DNA of 64,000 nucleotides from Haliotis asinina (GCF_037392515.1 NC_090291.1:30242001-30306000), one strand, 5' to 3'. Counted from the stretch's first letter, positions 45,782 through 57,653 are shown. Numbers and translations: made by a program. The notes: a model not told the origin generated them from the letters alone.

Positions 45782-48700
45782 AATAAAAAGTATAGCACAG
45801 CAGATTGCCACAGAACCCCGTGGACACCTGCACAGGTAAGAAAAATGTACATCTTAATTACATATTTATTACAAATTACTCTCTGAAATTCATAATATAT
45901 AGTGTTGATATTTTAGTTCCCGTAATTAATAAATGGACAACATAAAGTTAGGATTATTTTTTTCTCAAATTCTGAGAAATATTTTATAATATTCCCAGTA
46001 ATATGTGTTATTTATGGATGGTATTGTTATATAATTGTACTTTTAGTCTTTGTGTATCACATATTGCCCAATTTAACTACAGACTCTATAAAGTTAATGT
46101 TGATATTGTTATTTTCCATTGTCCGTTTTTCCTATGTACTTGTCTTATTGTATCCCAACTGCATAGAAAAATGTTCATGCTGTTGATCATTGGATTGTCT
46201 GGTCCATGATGGAATATTTACAAACTGCTGCCATATAGCCGGAATATTGCCGAGTGTGGTGTAAAACTCACTCACTCATTCGCCTTGTTCTTGTATTGAT
46301 CCAGCAAGTACCAGTTTCTGTGGATGAATGATGTGGACACCGCCAACACCATCACCATGTCCTTCCTCAGGACGCCCACTGTCTTTGTCCTTGACCCTGA
46401 GAAGCACATGCACTACTTTCCAGAATCCAGTGTAACAGACTTCACAGTAGCTTCCTTCAAGCAGTTCCTACAGGATGTGGAAGATGGGAAAATTGAGGTA
46501 TTTAGATGTGACTGTTTGATTATGGAACAATGGGTCAATTTGTGGATCAGCTGGTCAAGTTGGACACAGAGACATGGGAAGGGAGGGAAGGAAGGAGGAA
46601 AAGGAGATAGGGAGGAATTGAAGGGAGGGAGGGAGGGAGGGAGGGAAGGAAGGCAATAAGGAGGGATTGAAGGGAGGGAGCGAGGGAGGGAAGGAAGGCG
46701 ATAGGGAGGGATTGAAGGGAGGGAAGGAAGGAAGGTGATAGGAGGGGAAGGAAGGCGATAGGGAGGGATTGAAGGAGGGAGATAAGGAAAGTGATAGGGA
46801 GGGATTGAAGGGAGGGATGGAGGGAAGGAAGGTGATAGGGAGGGATTGAAGGGAGGGAGGAAGGGAAGGAAGGCGATAGGGGGAAGGAAGGCGATAGGGA
46901 GGGATTGAAGGAGGGAGGGAAGGAAGGCGATAGGGAGGGATTGAAGGGAGGGAGGAAGGCAAGGAAGGAAGGTGATAGGGAGGGATTGAAGGGAGGGAGG
47001 GAAGGAAGGTGATAGGGAGGGACTGAAGGGAGACTAACCTTATTCATGTTACCTGAACACAATTGGAATGTATGGGATAGTTGTAGACCTGTGTGAAAGA
47101 GATGTTTGTCTGTCTGAGCATTGTGGATCTGGGTATAAAAAATGCACTAGACATTTGTAGATGATGAAAATATAATGTATGAATATGTCATTTGTAATGG
47201 ACCAGTATTCTGACAACTGGCCAGTGTCTGAATCTGTTGGTCACTGACAGAGCGATGACTAGACATGGTGTATGTTGTTGCAGGGATCAGGAGGGACTGG
47301 CTTTCTACAGAGACTTCTGAGACTTGGCTATGACTTGGTGTCTACAGTTGTGGTGAGTCCCAAAAATTTCTGACCTGCAAAGAAAGAGCGGATCAGAATT
47401 GATCTTCAGTAAACCGTGTAACCATCATAAGAGGCAACTAACGCTCGGACACTTGATGGACACATAGTGGTATCCCAGTTGTGTCTTAACTCAGACCTGT
47501 TTTATGTGTGTGATGTACTTTTACTTTTAAATGATTCCTGCTTTCTTCAATACAGAGGGTAACTGTTATAACTCAACATAGTAATGATACTGTGTGAAGT
47601 CCTTTATGTGGAATCTTCTTGTCTTGTAATTGTTCTGATGAATATTGCCATGCCTGTGCATGTGTTCGGTTACAACTATTCAAAGCCAGGATACATTCAT
47701 CCTTTTACAAATATCGTCACTAGACAGGAATTCTTAAACATATACAAAAGATTCGTCAGAATCACACAGTGGACTCTGCTTTCATATGATTATGAAATAT
47801 GGAGGTATTCATTAATTGACTGTGGTGACAAGTTGTGGTAATTTCTGATCTGGGAATATTCTGACATATTCCCTGTGTACCTCCCAGAGCATATGGCAGG
47901 CATCCCGCTGGCTGTTTCTGCTGATGTTTGGCCTACCAACCATTATCATCAGCGTCGTCTGCTACAGTCTGTGTTGCATGGAGCCTATTGATGACGAGAT
48001 GGCCGAGGATGAGGATGAGGAGGAGGACTACATGCTGGAGGAAGAGGGAGCAGGTCAGTGTCTGGCAGCATCAGAGTAGGAGAGAATGGTTCTATGCTTT
48101 CAACAATATTCCAGCATCATGTGTGGAACTGAACTTGTGTTTTCATCATGATGTGCAGAAGCTTAAACCCAAGGGTGAATCAGTGTAAATAATCAGATGT
48201 AAACACAATAACAGTGGTAAGAGTACAGGCATAGGAATGGTTGTGTTGAAAGCAGTTCAGGTAAGATTGCCCAAGAAACTTTGCAAGTTGCACTGCGCCA
48301 CTGCATCTGTGCATGAGTAAGTATGGTTTTCCGCCGCTTTCAGCAATATTCCATCAAAATCATGGTGGCGAAAAATGGGCTTCACACATTGTACTTATGT
48401 AGGGAATCAAATGTAGATCTTCCGTGTGACAAGCCAACACTTTACCCACTGGGCTACCCTGCTGCCCCCTCCACTTGTTCAAAGCATCCCCCTTGTGTGC
48501 TTTTTAGACCAAATAATGAACATTGTAAAGATATTTTGTATGTATTGGAAAGAAAATGTTGCTTAATATAATAGAAAATGTTCATGGATGGTAAAATCAT
48601 TTTATAATTCATAACAGATTAGAAGCCATCATCCTAGATAACTGTCTGCTAATTATTAACTCCCGGCATGTAATGCAGGGGGAGCTAGTCGATACCTCGT

Positions 48701-49830
48701 CTGTCTGTCCATCTGTCCATCATCATTTTGTTTCTGGAGCATAACTCAAAACTGTTCAATATTTTTAGACCAAAATTGATAGATATAATAATCTGAGCAT
48801 ATGGCTGTGCCTTCCATGGATCATTTTGGTGTTAGTCTTATGGTGGGATGGGCTTCGTTTCTGGAGCAGAACTAAAATACTGTTCAATATGTTTCTGCAA
48901 AAGTTGGTAGATATATCAATCAGAACCCAAAGTGGTGCCTTTTGCTATCAACCGGTTTTTGTGATTTATTATTTTCTCGGTTTCCATGAAAACGTTTTGA
49001 ATTTAGTCTCAAAATGGAGGGATGGGCTTCGTTTCCAGAGCAGAAGTCAAAAATCTTTTCAATATTTTTCTGCAAAACTTGGTAGATATATCAGTCAGAG
49101 CCTAAATTGGTGCCTTTTGCTGTTTGCAGGTTTTTGTGATTTATTATTTTCTCGGTTTCCATGGAAACGTTTTTGACTTAATCTCAAAAGTGAGAGGTGT
49201 GTTTTGTTTCTGGAGCAGAACTCAAAAACTTCTTAATATCGGTCAGTAAAACTTGATAGATATGTGTGCCATACCCCAAAGTGGTGCCTTTTGCTGTTTA
49301 CAAGTTTTTGTGATTTATTATTTTCTCAGGTTCCATTGACACATTTCGGACTTAGTCTCAAAATGGAAGGATGGGCTTCGTTTCTGGAGCACAACTCGAA
49401 AACTATCAGCAAAACGTGGCAGATATGTGAGGCAGACCACAAAATGGTGCCTTGTGCTATTTACAAAGTTTTGGCATTTCTTTTTTCCCCGGTTTCCATG
49501 GAAACAATTTGGACTTAGTCTCAAAAGGGAGGGTTTGGCTTTGTTTCCGGAGTACAACTTGAAAACCATTTGATATCTTTCAACAGCTCTTGGCACTGAT
49601 GAGACAGATCTTGAATTGGTGCCTTATGTTGCTTACAGATATATGGCATTTATATTTTTCATGATTTCCAAGGAAACGATTCAAACTTGATCTAAAAAAA
49701 TATCAAGAAACCTTCAGAAGTCCTTTCAAATAAGTGGGGACTGGGGGGATATGTCACCTTCTGATGACTCTTGTTTTTTGTAGGTGAAATCCAGTATCCT
49801 AAAACAGAAGAAGAAAAGAAAGTTGACTGA
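45782..49830 (+). CDS. TMX3: TMX3-type transmembrane protein disulfide isomerase, C-terminal five exons (partial)
   Basis: Exons 45782-45835, 46305-46497, 47284-47352, 47888-48053 and 49784-49830 all have AG/GT boundaries and keep one frame. They encode about 175 residues ending in a TGA at 49828-49830. The first pair reads KSIAQQIATEPRGHLHS then KYQFLWMND...TMSFLRTPTVFVLDPEKH, a thioredoxin-fold domain resembling the last lumenal domain of TMX3 but without CxxC. Exon 3 (GTGFLQRLLRLGYDLVSTVV) and exon 4 (a hydrophobic span WLFLLMFGLPTIIISVVCYS) match the juxtamembrane and membrane segments of TMX3. An acidic cytosolic tail (EDEDEEEDY) follows, and the last four residues are KKVD, a KKxx ER-retrieval signal. 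TMX3 is an ER-membrane oxidoreductase of the PDI family whose active-site CxxC lies in the N-terminal domain. Those exons were not found and must lie upstream, within the 45 kb to the left or outside the window. The match is from remembered family features, not a search. Confidence 0.85.
46147..46283 (+). mobile_element. Family B SINE-like repeat immediately before a TMX3 acceptor
   Basis: TTCATGCTGTTGATCATTGG, GGATTGTCTGGTCCATGATG, ATATAGCCGGAATATTGCCG and GTGTAAAACTCACTCACTC. Its CTCA tail ends about 20 bases before the acceptor AG at 46303-46304. Confidence 0.9.
46575..47033. repeat. Polypurine minisatellite in a TMX3 intron, about 37-41 bp unit
   Basis: The unit is GGGAGGGATTGAAGGGAGGG then AAGGAAGG(C/T)GATA, with about 11 variable copies. 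One strand is almost pure purine over 450 bases. The Pro/Ser-rich open frames on the minus strand (to 171 codons) are by-products of the array. Confidence 0.95.
47380..47490 (+). mobile_element. Family B fragment in a TMX3 intron
   Basis: GATCAGAATTGATCTTCAG, ATCATAAGAGGCAACTAACG and GACACATAGTGGTATCCCAG correspond to the 5' half of family B. Confidence 0.65.
48313..48469 (-). mobile_element. tRNA-derived SINE (family A) in a TMX3 intron, minus orientation
   Basis: The plus strand shows GAGTAAGTATGGTTTTCCGC (tail), GGCTTCACACATTGTAC (body) and CCACTGGGCTACCCTGCTGC (head complement). The B-box complement is mutated (GGGAATCAAATG). Confidence 0.85.
48690..49690 (+). repeat. About 172-bp tandem repeat in the last TMX3 intron, five to six diverged copies
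   Basis: Each unit carries GATGGGCTTCGTTTCTGGAG, (A)CTCAAAA, TTCAATATTTTT(C/A), TTGGTAGATAT, GTGGTGCCTTTTGCTGTT and CGGTTTCCATGGAAACG. Copies begin near 48720, 48849, 49021, 49197, 49371 and 49533. A leading GC-rich segment (48660-48720: CCCGGCATGTAATGCAGGGGG, GTCTGTCTGTCC) appears only once. The open frames at 48826-49176 and 49264-49518 follow the repeat. Confidence 0.85.
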
Positions 49831-52080
49831 GACAAATGCCTGACCAGACTTGAAAATAGTGGAGTGACCTATATGTGTGCTGTCCTAGGGATTGTGTCTA
49901 TAGACCCAGGATGTTGACACCCAGTGTCAGATGTCATTGTTTGTTTAGCTCACATCTTCAAATACAAACACTTATATGGTTTATAAATGCATAGTTGGGA
50001 AATCTTCCTTCTTACAGTAGACTGTTAAATCAGGCCATGACAAATACGTTATGTATGACTTACGTGATGCAGAAATGTCCAGTGTACATATACAGATCAG
50101 GCACAGAATAGATATATATTGTGTCAATAGATGCACAATAACATTCATCATAGCAATTTCAAATAATTTTGAGTAATATAAGGTTCCTTTGATTAAAATA
50201 ATAGCTAAATTTTACAGTTCAGTACAGTACATTATTTCATTACTTTACAGGACCACATATTGCCCATACAGACCACTGAAATTGGTTCGTGAGTGTCCGC
50301 TGGACCCTTGTTTGGGGGATCAAATTGAAAGTCTGCTTGTTAGTTTTCTATGTTAAGTTGATGTAATATTTTGAATAACAACTTCAGATTTTCATAAATG
50401 AGATGCAGCAAAACCCCAAGATTTATCAACCATCCACATTTTGTACTCTGCATCAGTATCCTGGAATGTGTGGTTGTGATGTCAGGCCAGAGTAAGTTAG
50501 TAAATAGAGTTACATGCTGATCCCTATATGTGTCATCGTGAAATGGAGACATATTATCCTTGATGATCGAGGATGGATATCATACTTTGACATTCTACAC
50601 AAGCAAGTGTGCCATGCGACTTACGTGAAAACTAGTGTGACATTTTGTATTGCGTGAGCGAAAAGACAAGGCACTTTGTTTAGTAAACAATTGGGTTATG
50701 CATAATTTTAATTTCATTGGTTCAATTGGTATTTACTCATAGAACTACTGACAGAATATTGTGTTACTTTTGAATCATATGTTTATAAATATTGAAAGTA
50801 TCAGCCAAACTATATATGTGTATTGTTTGTGTTACGTTTATAGCTGTTAGTCCATGCTAAAACTTGTCAACTGGAACCATAGAAACAATATCATAATATA
50901 TGTTGTGACAGGTGAAAGGGACGATATCATAGTGTTTTGACTGTATCTAGAAAGAACTGTTAAGTTCACTTTAGAAAAATGCCTTCGAAATATGTAAAGC
51001 ACTATTTTTCTAGAAAAAATGGCTAATTACTACTTTTCTGAAAAAAACAAATATGGCCAAAGTTTGTAAAGTGTAGTTCATGAATATTTCCTCAATCAGT
51101 TTTAAAATTGTTAAAATATATTTTGTGACGGTAACGAAAGTTCTAAAGGCATATACTGTTAATAATACCAATATATATATAATACCAGAGCAGTATGTAA
51201 TAAATATAATTCCTGTTGTATTTTGTGCTAGTTTTTCCAACCCCAGATAATGACATATTGCACCTCTTGTTATGTTTTAGAGGAGAGGAGAGATGTTTGT
51301 GTATGGATGCAGATTGTTTGAAATAGTTGTAGAAGTTTGGTTTTGAGATGCTGTTAGAGAGTTTGTACATGTTGTATGTTAGTAGTTCTAGTCATAGATG
51401 AATGGATTTATCTTAGGATAATCATCTCAAAGGTAATCATCAAGTGACACCTGTAGGTTGGAGGACCTAAAGTACCATGTGACCTTTTCTTATATAGACT
51501 CTAAAACAAATGTATCCAAGATATCCCATACAAATCTAAAATATGTGCAGCAAGTGTAGATTTCCAAAGTTTCTGCAGATGAAGAAAGTGACCAGGTTCC
51601 TTGTCATTATGCTTTATGACTAGTTTTTATGAACAATTATCTGTTAAAATGTGTTCCTTTCTGCAAATGATGACCGTACAATATTTTGGTGAAACATTAA
51701 TCCAAAATAACAAAATAAACAAACGACAACAATTTATTCAAGGAAAATGTTTTGTGATGCCAATGGTTTTTGTGCTGGAGAGCTAACTTCCATTCCAGTT
51801 GTGAAAAGAATGCTCAACAGCTTCATTGCTTTTTGTCAACTTTTTTATGTCTTCTGTTTAAAAACTTGACCAAAAACACTCACAGTTGTGTTTCTTTTGC
51901 CATTCAGGATATGTTACTTGTTATCAGGGTTTTACACATTTGTGCTGTGTGGGTCTTATATACCATGACTTCTGTACTGTTTTCATTTGTTGAGCTTCTT
52001 TTATATTGAAATGTATGCTACAAGCCAGTAATTACAGGTTTTGATTTTTGATGCATTAATAAAGTGAAATTAATGACCTC
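49831..52080 (+). other. Probable TMX3 3' UTR, first polyadenylation option
   Basis: Non-coding AT-rich sequence follows the TGA at 49828-49830. The first well-placed AATAAA in this stretch is at 52058-52063. Open frames in it are short. The 3' end is inferred, and the longer alternative ends near 56160. Confidence 0.4.
52058..52063 (+). other. Candidate polyadenylation signal (proximal)
   Basis: AATAAA about 2.2 kb after the TMX3 stop codon. The downstream 40 bases are not strongly GT-rich, making it a moderate candidate. Confidence 0.35.
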
Positions 52081-52452
52081 CAACATCTTGCAGTACTTTG
52101 GGTGACCCTGAACCAGTCTTACAGGTTGCATTCAACTATCTTTGGAGATGTTTTAATGATCTAAAATAACTGTAGAAATTATGATACTTTTTTGTATGTT
52201 TGATTTCATACTTTCCAGTTTCAGTACTGTCAGTTGTTTTAGTGATTATAATAAACAGAATGACTTAGTGGATAGGGTGTTTTTGTTTGTTTTCAACCTG
52301 TGGTTTGTAGTGAAAAATCTTCAACTAACCAAGTCAGAAATGTTCATATTATACCTGAGGTCTTAATGGCCAAATCTTACCATTATACTGATACAGTAGC
52401 TTGGTTGATAAGGATAATATTCTGTTACTATACTTCTTTAATTTCAACTGCC

Positions 52453-52637
52453 TGATAATTGGTAATGACTGATAATAGGTAATGACTGATAATAGGTAAT
52501 GACTGATGATAGGTAATGACTGATGATAGGTAATGACTGATGATAGGTAATGACTGATGATAGGTAATGACTGATGATAGGTAATGACTGATAATAGGTA
52601 ATGACTGATAATAGGTAATGACTGATGATAGGTAATG
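52453..52637. repeat. Minisatellite, 17-bp unit, about 11 copies
   Basis: The unit AATGACTGATGATAGGT is almost perfect, with a GATAAT variant at both edges of the array. The 101-codon and 71-codon minus open frames simply repeat a 17-residue pattern every three units. Confidence 0.95.
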
Positions 52638-54169
52638 TGAGACTGCATTTCCATTTCATTTACCTACCATACCTGTTTAAAAAACAACGGCATAAAAGGG
52701 TAAACCAGAAAATCATTGTGAATATAATAAATTGTTAATACTTTTGCAAATATAGAAAAGAGACCAGTCTTTGTGGATATACAGCTTCTTTATTCTGCAT
52801 AGACGCCGTTTTGACATAGGGTTCTAACGTTTATGCCAACCAGTGGTGTGAAACATCCCCTATACACGATACAAAAAATGTACATCCATAAAAATTATCC
52901 CCATTCTTCATCTCCTCAACTTTTAGAATGCCAATCAAAGAAACTTTTGCCAATAGTTTCTGAATAGTGACCTGCTGAAATTGGTAACTATGACAAAGTC
53001 TCAGTTAACTGAAGGTTCCAGGGTTTGACAGATCATCACAGCTTTACCTCATGACATAATCTGTGGTAGGTACTGTCCATGTAAAGGTCTTACTTACATA
53101 TTTTGTGCAATAATTGTGATTAGCAGGTGTAAGTCTACATACTTAACAAAGTTACGAAACCTGAGGATTGTGTATGTGTGTGTGTATATCTGTAATCACC
53201 TACATGTATGTGTGGCAGTTAGAATATATATAATTAAATGAATGTTTGATCATTTACATCTTACTGGATTTTTTTTATAAATCAGTGTTAGTGGTAAGTG
53301 ATTTCAGTGTAAGAAAACTTTTTTTATGCTTTAATCTCCCCAAACTGTACTTGTGGTGATTTTTTAGAGATCCAAAAATATTTCTTGAAACATACTGCTA
53401 AAAATGAACAAGTATCCACTGCTTTGCAGACCATTGTGATGTCATTGCTGCTATGATGTCATAGTGAGATGACACCACTCACCTCTCTGCCACTGCAGCT
53501 GGTGATCTGTACACTCAGCATACTTTTTATTACTGTTAACAAACTAGAATAAAGTATAATTATGAACAATAAATAGAATCTCACCCTTGTTGTTAGATTT
53601 GCAGCATGTCAACACTTGTTGATACCCATAACTCCTTTGCAGTCCTGGGAACTTTCAAATTTTTTATGATGATGATTTTGATTTTTGAAGAGATTTTCAA
53701 TTGAGATTTCACTTTTGACTGACTGGCCTGTTCAGTGTTAATTGTATATGTGGTCAGTTTCTTTAGTCCATAGTGTTAGTTTCAGTGTGCAGATGAAGTC
53801 AAGAATGACCATTCAGTTGGTGCTAAATTATACTGTAGTCACTTGGCTGCTGAACCAGATCAGATAAAAACCTTGGCTATATTCCATGATGTAGGGCTTT
53901 GACTTAGTATGGATTTAAGAGAATTGTTACTCCCTGGCTTGGATGCTTTATACATACTGAAGGAAACAAATAAGGGAACAACACTTCAAGCAGTGCTGCT
54001 GTGTTTATTCTCAGATTTCCTCCAACAGGGACACTGTAATTTTCCTGGGTTCCTTTAATTGTTTCCCTCAATATACTATGAATATGCTAGTTCTGAGAAT
54101 GCTTTGTGTAGTGGTCCATATTCCCAACATTTGGCCCACTCATAAAAACAGTTGCAACAGTGTTGCCAG
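52638..54169. other. Unannotated AT-rich region downstream of TMX3
   Basis: Nothing is recognised. If the distal polyadenylation site at 56136 is used, this is 3' UTR. Confidence 0.35.
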
Positions 54170-54396
54170 CAACCCATGAAGATCTGGGTTAGAATTCATC
54201 CTCAGTAACCCATGCTTGTTGTAAGAGGCAACTAACAGGATCGAGTGGTCAGGCTCACTGACTTGGTGGACTCATTTTATTATATCCTAATTGCTTAGAT
54301 CGATACTCAGACTGTTGATCACTGGATTGCCTGGTCCACTCTTGATTATGTACAGACTACTGCCATATAGCTGGAGTATTGCTGAATGGCTGGAAG
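54170..54396 (+). mobile_element. Family B SINE-like repeat, long copy
   Basis: GATCTGGGTTAGAATTCATC, AACCCATGCTTGTTGTAAG, AGGATCGAGTGGTCAGGC, GTTGATCACTGGATTGCC, GATTATGTACAGACTACTGC and ATAGCTGGAGTATTGCTG. No CTCA tail. Confidence 0.9.
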
Positions 54397-55175
54397 GAAC
54401 TAAGTGTATATTTGAGTGTTATTGGATATCATCTGTGTATATGTCAAAGGGAACCAGGTCTGTTCTCACCTGACTTTTATAGTGATTTAGAAATATTTCA
54501 TAATATTTTGTTTATAGTGATTTTGTGATGGGTTGATGATTTCTTTAGGAGAAGTTTCAGTATTTAGACATCAAGGTGCCCCTGTCATCATTATTGTTGG
54601 TTGATGTTTGTGTTCCTCAGGATAGAACTAATATCATGATTGTGTGTGTGAAAGTAATAGATGTGAAGAATTTTGGGTGATGGTTCAGTGTTACCATGGG
54701 CATCTAGCTTTCTTTGACTAGCAAGATGTTTCAGCTCATCTCTACATTCATCAGATATAGAGAGCGAGTGGGAGGTGAATGTATTGTACCATACTAGAGA
54801 CCACCTTTGTCAGATTCATGAAATCTACTGACTTAGTGGAAGATTGTATTGTGCCATGCTACAGACCATTTTGGTAATACATGTATCTGTCAATTATAAT
54901 GTGTTTGTGGGACATAAATGTATTGTAGTGTACAACTAACCATCTTTGTCACATCTGTCAAATATAATGAGTCAATTCCAATGTATATCATAGTCACATT
55001 GGTGCACTGGATGCCTCGCTGGTACATATATGTAACACCCCATGTCATCGATGGCACTTGAATTTATTGTGTGGTATTTGTTGCCTAGTTTGTTTCTCAA
55101 TATTGAAATAATAACAATGAAAGCAAGAACCAAACCCTAATTCCCTAACCAAATTCCATTCAATGTGACCAATGT
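54397..55175. other. Unannotated region
   Basis: Loosely repeated phrases (GGGACATAAATGTATTGTAGTG, GTGGAAGATTGTATTGTGCC and similar, 54770-54970) suggest a decayed tandem repeat. No gene is recognised. Confidence 0.35.
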
Positions 55176-55278
55176 GATTTTCGAGTGTCTCTTAGCGTTA
55201 AGATAGTTGTAAGTGCCATACCTTAACATTGACTTACATCTATCTTAGCACTATGTGCGCTTCAAAAATTAAGGCCCT
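55176..55278. mobile_element. Palindromic MITE-like element, about 100 bp
   Basis: Left arm TTTCGAGTGTCTCTTAGCGT then TAAGATAGTTGTAAGT. The right arm is the approximate reverse complement (ACTTACATCTATCTTAGCAC then TATGTGCGCTTCAAAA). Arms are about 70-75 percent complementary. A left-arm-only relative lies at 16648-16715. Confidence 0.65.
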
Positions 55279-56135
55279 GGTTTATCATGTGGAAAATATT
55301 TGTGTTTCTGTTTCAAATGAATGTAAAAGTAGCTAACTTGTGAGTTAACTTAACTTATGTTTGGCCTGTTTGAGTTATGTCAGTCATGTGTAACTGTCAT
55401 AGACATCTTTGAAAGAATCTGGAACTTCATATGCTTTTTCTTTTCTTCTTGATTTAACTTATTTTCAGCCGTGCTGAAACTGAAGACATTGACATTTGTC
55501 TTCAAATAATTATATCTAAACAAAAATAAAAACTTTTTGAAATGAATAACCATTACCGGTTTGTTATTTGCCATTTCAGAAGCTCTGATTATTATTTTAT
55601 ATTCGTCAGTTAGGTGCTCTATATTTATGCAGAAAATATTTGTATACCAACTTTTACTATATAGAGCAGATATCCAGTTGGTTCAACTGCTCAAGGGCGC
55701 TTTGTTTTTCCCTCGATCATTGGATGTCCATTACAGCAGCACATAGTATTTTCAGTGTCAATTACCTGCGGATCATACAACTCTTACAACTTATATTTTT
55801 TGTGGGAACATTTTGAACTGTTTGTGGAGACTTTTTGTCAAAGTGACCCTCAGAGTTTTGTCCAATAATGGTGTAAATTTAGGTGTGTTTTGCCTACAGT
55901 TTTGTGTATGCTCTTGTTTTATTGCAAAATGTGTGTACTGTTCCAAGATTGTGCATCATTAACTGAAATAATCCAGTTGTTCCTCATTATTGTAACAAGC
56001 AGCACCATCTTCTTCCATCACTTCCAACTGCCTCTTTATACTGATTGTCAAGCCACTCCATACTGATAATGTCATCAAGTTTTGTTGTGTGTTCTTTTCT
56101 CTGGGTGAATGAATGTGGTGTGTGGATTATACTTC
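55279..56135. other. Unannotated region before the distal polyadenylation signal
   Basis: Nothing is recognised; open frames are short. Confidence 0.35.
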
Positions 56136-56141
56136 AATAAA
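56136..56141 (+). other. Candidate polyadenylation signal (distal)
   Basis: AATAAA followed within 20-35 bases by the GT-rich TACTGTTTTGTTGTATTTT, a classical cleavage context. It could end a 6.3-kb TMX3 3' UTR or another plus-strand transcript. Confidence 0.4.
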
Positions 56142-56245
56142 TATTTTCCTGAGTACTGTTTTGTTGTATTTTATGACATATAATTGTAAAAATATTTATT
56201 TGCCCGCTGTTTCAAATAACGCTTTCTGTTTTTAAAACCTGTGAT

Positions 56246-56468
56246 GATTTTGGTTAGAATAGTTTTTCAGTAACACATGCTTGTTTGGAAACTAACAGGA
56301 TCAGGTTTTCAGGCTTGCTGAATTGGTGGGCACATGCCATTGAATCCCATTTGTGTAGATCAATGCACATGCTGTTGATCACCAGATTGTCTGGACCAGA
56401 CTCGATTATTTACAGACTGCCACCATATAACTGAAATATTGTGGAGTGCAATGTAAAACCACTCACTT
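56246..56468 (+). mobile_element. Family B SINE-like repeat
   Basis: AACACATGCTTG, AACTAACAGGATCAGG, GGGCACATGCCATTG, CTGTTGATCACCAGATTG, GACTCGATTATTTACAG and AAAACCACTCACTT tail. Confidence 0.9.
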
Positions 56469-57496
56469 GTTCACTAAACCTTTTTCTGAAAGTGGGTTTA
56501 ATGCTGCTTTGGGTGGAGGTCACGTATGGTGCAATAGTCTGAGGTACATTCTGCAATGTAGAGTTGTTCCCCTTGGATTCACCAGGAACCAATGATTGTT
56601 TGAATCCTAGTCTGTATATATTACATTTCCTGGGTTTGCATGAAACCCATTTGGGATTTCCTTAGGATAACACCTTAGGTCAATACTATGTTATAAGCAG
56701 GAAAGCATATAGAGGGTATAAGAATAGAGCTTCACAAGGGACTACATTTATGTGGTTAAGAATTCTGTTAATCAGATTGATCAACCAAACGAGAACAAGA
56801 AGTTTCATTTTGGTGTAGATGATCAACAATATGTGATCATGGCATGATACCATCTAAGAGAGTATCAAGAAGGTTGCTATGAAACCACTGTCTGAAAAGA
56901 TAAGGCATCATAAAAGAAGATTTGCACTTGTGAGTCAGTGATGCAGACACTGGACTCGCACTGTGAGTAGAAATCAGCATCTTGACAAGATAAGATGACG
57001 TGTGGACATCAATGATTATTTTGAATGCAGCAGTCTAATGAACACATACAGAAATAGAGAATGCCATCTCTAGCACACAATTTCATGATGCCCCCATGTA
57101 GGATATAGGATCAGTTCCTCTGCCTCAACTGATCCCATCCCAGGCATCCCTACTCCACAGGTCATGTTCGGCTCCACTGGAATGTTAAAATGTGTACACC
57201 ACAATCAGGCAAGACAAAGGCCAGACACTATCTCGATTGGTCAGTGATCCAGGTCATCTGCATTGACATTCAAGATGTGGTGATATTCAGCTGCCTATCA
57301 ACCTTCCTATTGTGTGTGGTGGAACCCTGTCGACCACCCGTGTGTCTCTGGGTTGGTGATCCAGACGTTTGGTATCCATTTTATTCCAGCAAGTTTTTCT
57401 TTCCCTAACACCAAAGACGTTTGCACCATGATGCAGCATCCATGCTACTGGAATCTTTCCTATATCTGAGGGTGAAACTCATGGTGACAGACCTTA
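56469..57496. other. Unassigned, moderately GC-rich region
   Basis: Several short plus-strand frames between about 57100 and 57420 look mildly protein-like (for example CVHHNQARQRPDTISIGQ, and further frames shifted). They are interrupted by stops and carry no recognised family signature. A decayed retroelement is possible but not shown. Confidence 0.3.
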
Positions 57497-57653
57497 GTGA
57501 ATTTAGTTGTATGTCGCTTTTAGCAATATTCTAGCAATATCACAGCAGGGTACACTAAAAATGGGCTTCCCACTTTGTGCTCATGTGGGGAATCGAACCC
57601 GGGTCCTTGGCGTGACAAGCAAACGCCTTGACCACAAGGCTACCCAAATGCCC
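57497..57653 (-). mobile_element. tRNA-derived SINE (family A), minus orientation, intact B-box
   Basis: On the minus strand the head and B-box read GGGTAGCC...GGTCAAGGC and CCCGGGTTCGATTCCCC, with the B-box matching the consensus. The body (GGGAAGCCCATTTTTAGTG) and tail follow without CTCA repeats. Confidence 0.9.

Noticed and set aside
46547..47062. 171- and 135-codon Pro/Ser-rich minus-strand frames
   Set aside because: Both are translations of the purine-rich minisatellite inside a TMX3 intron, on the opposite strand.
47584..47841. 85-codon ATG frame in a TMX3 intron
   Set aside because: No domain or splice context; sits in AT-rich intron sequence between two confirmed exons.
57100..57420. 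Possible retroelement polyprotein fragment
   Set aside because: Several short protein-like frames with stops and shifts, but no motif of reverse transcriptase, integrase or protease could be recognised.
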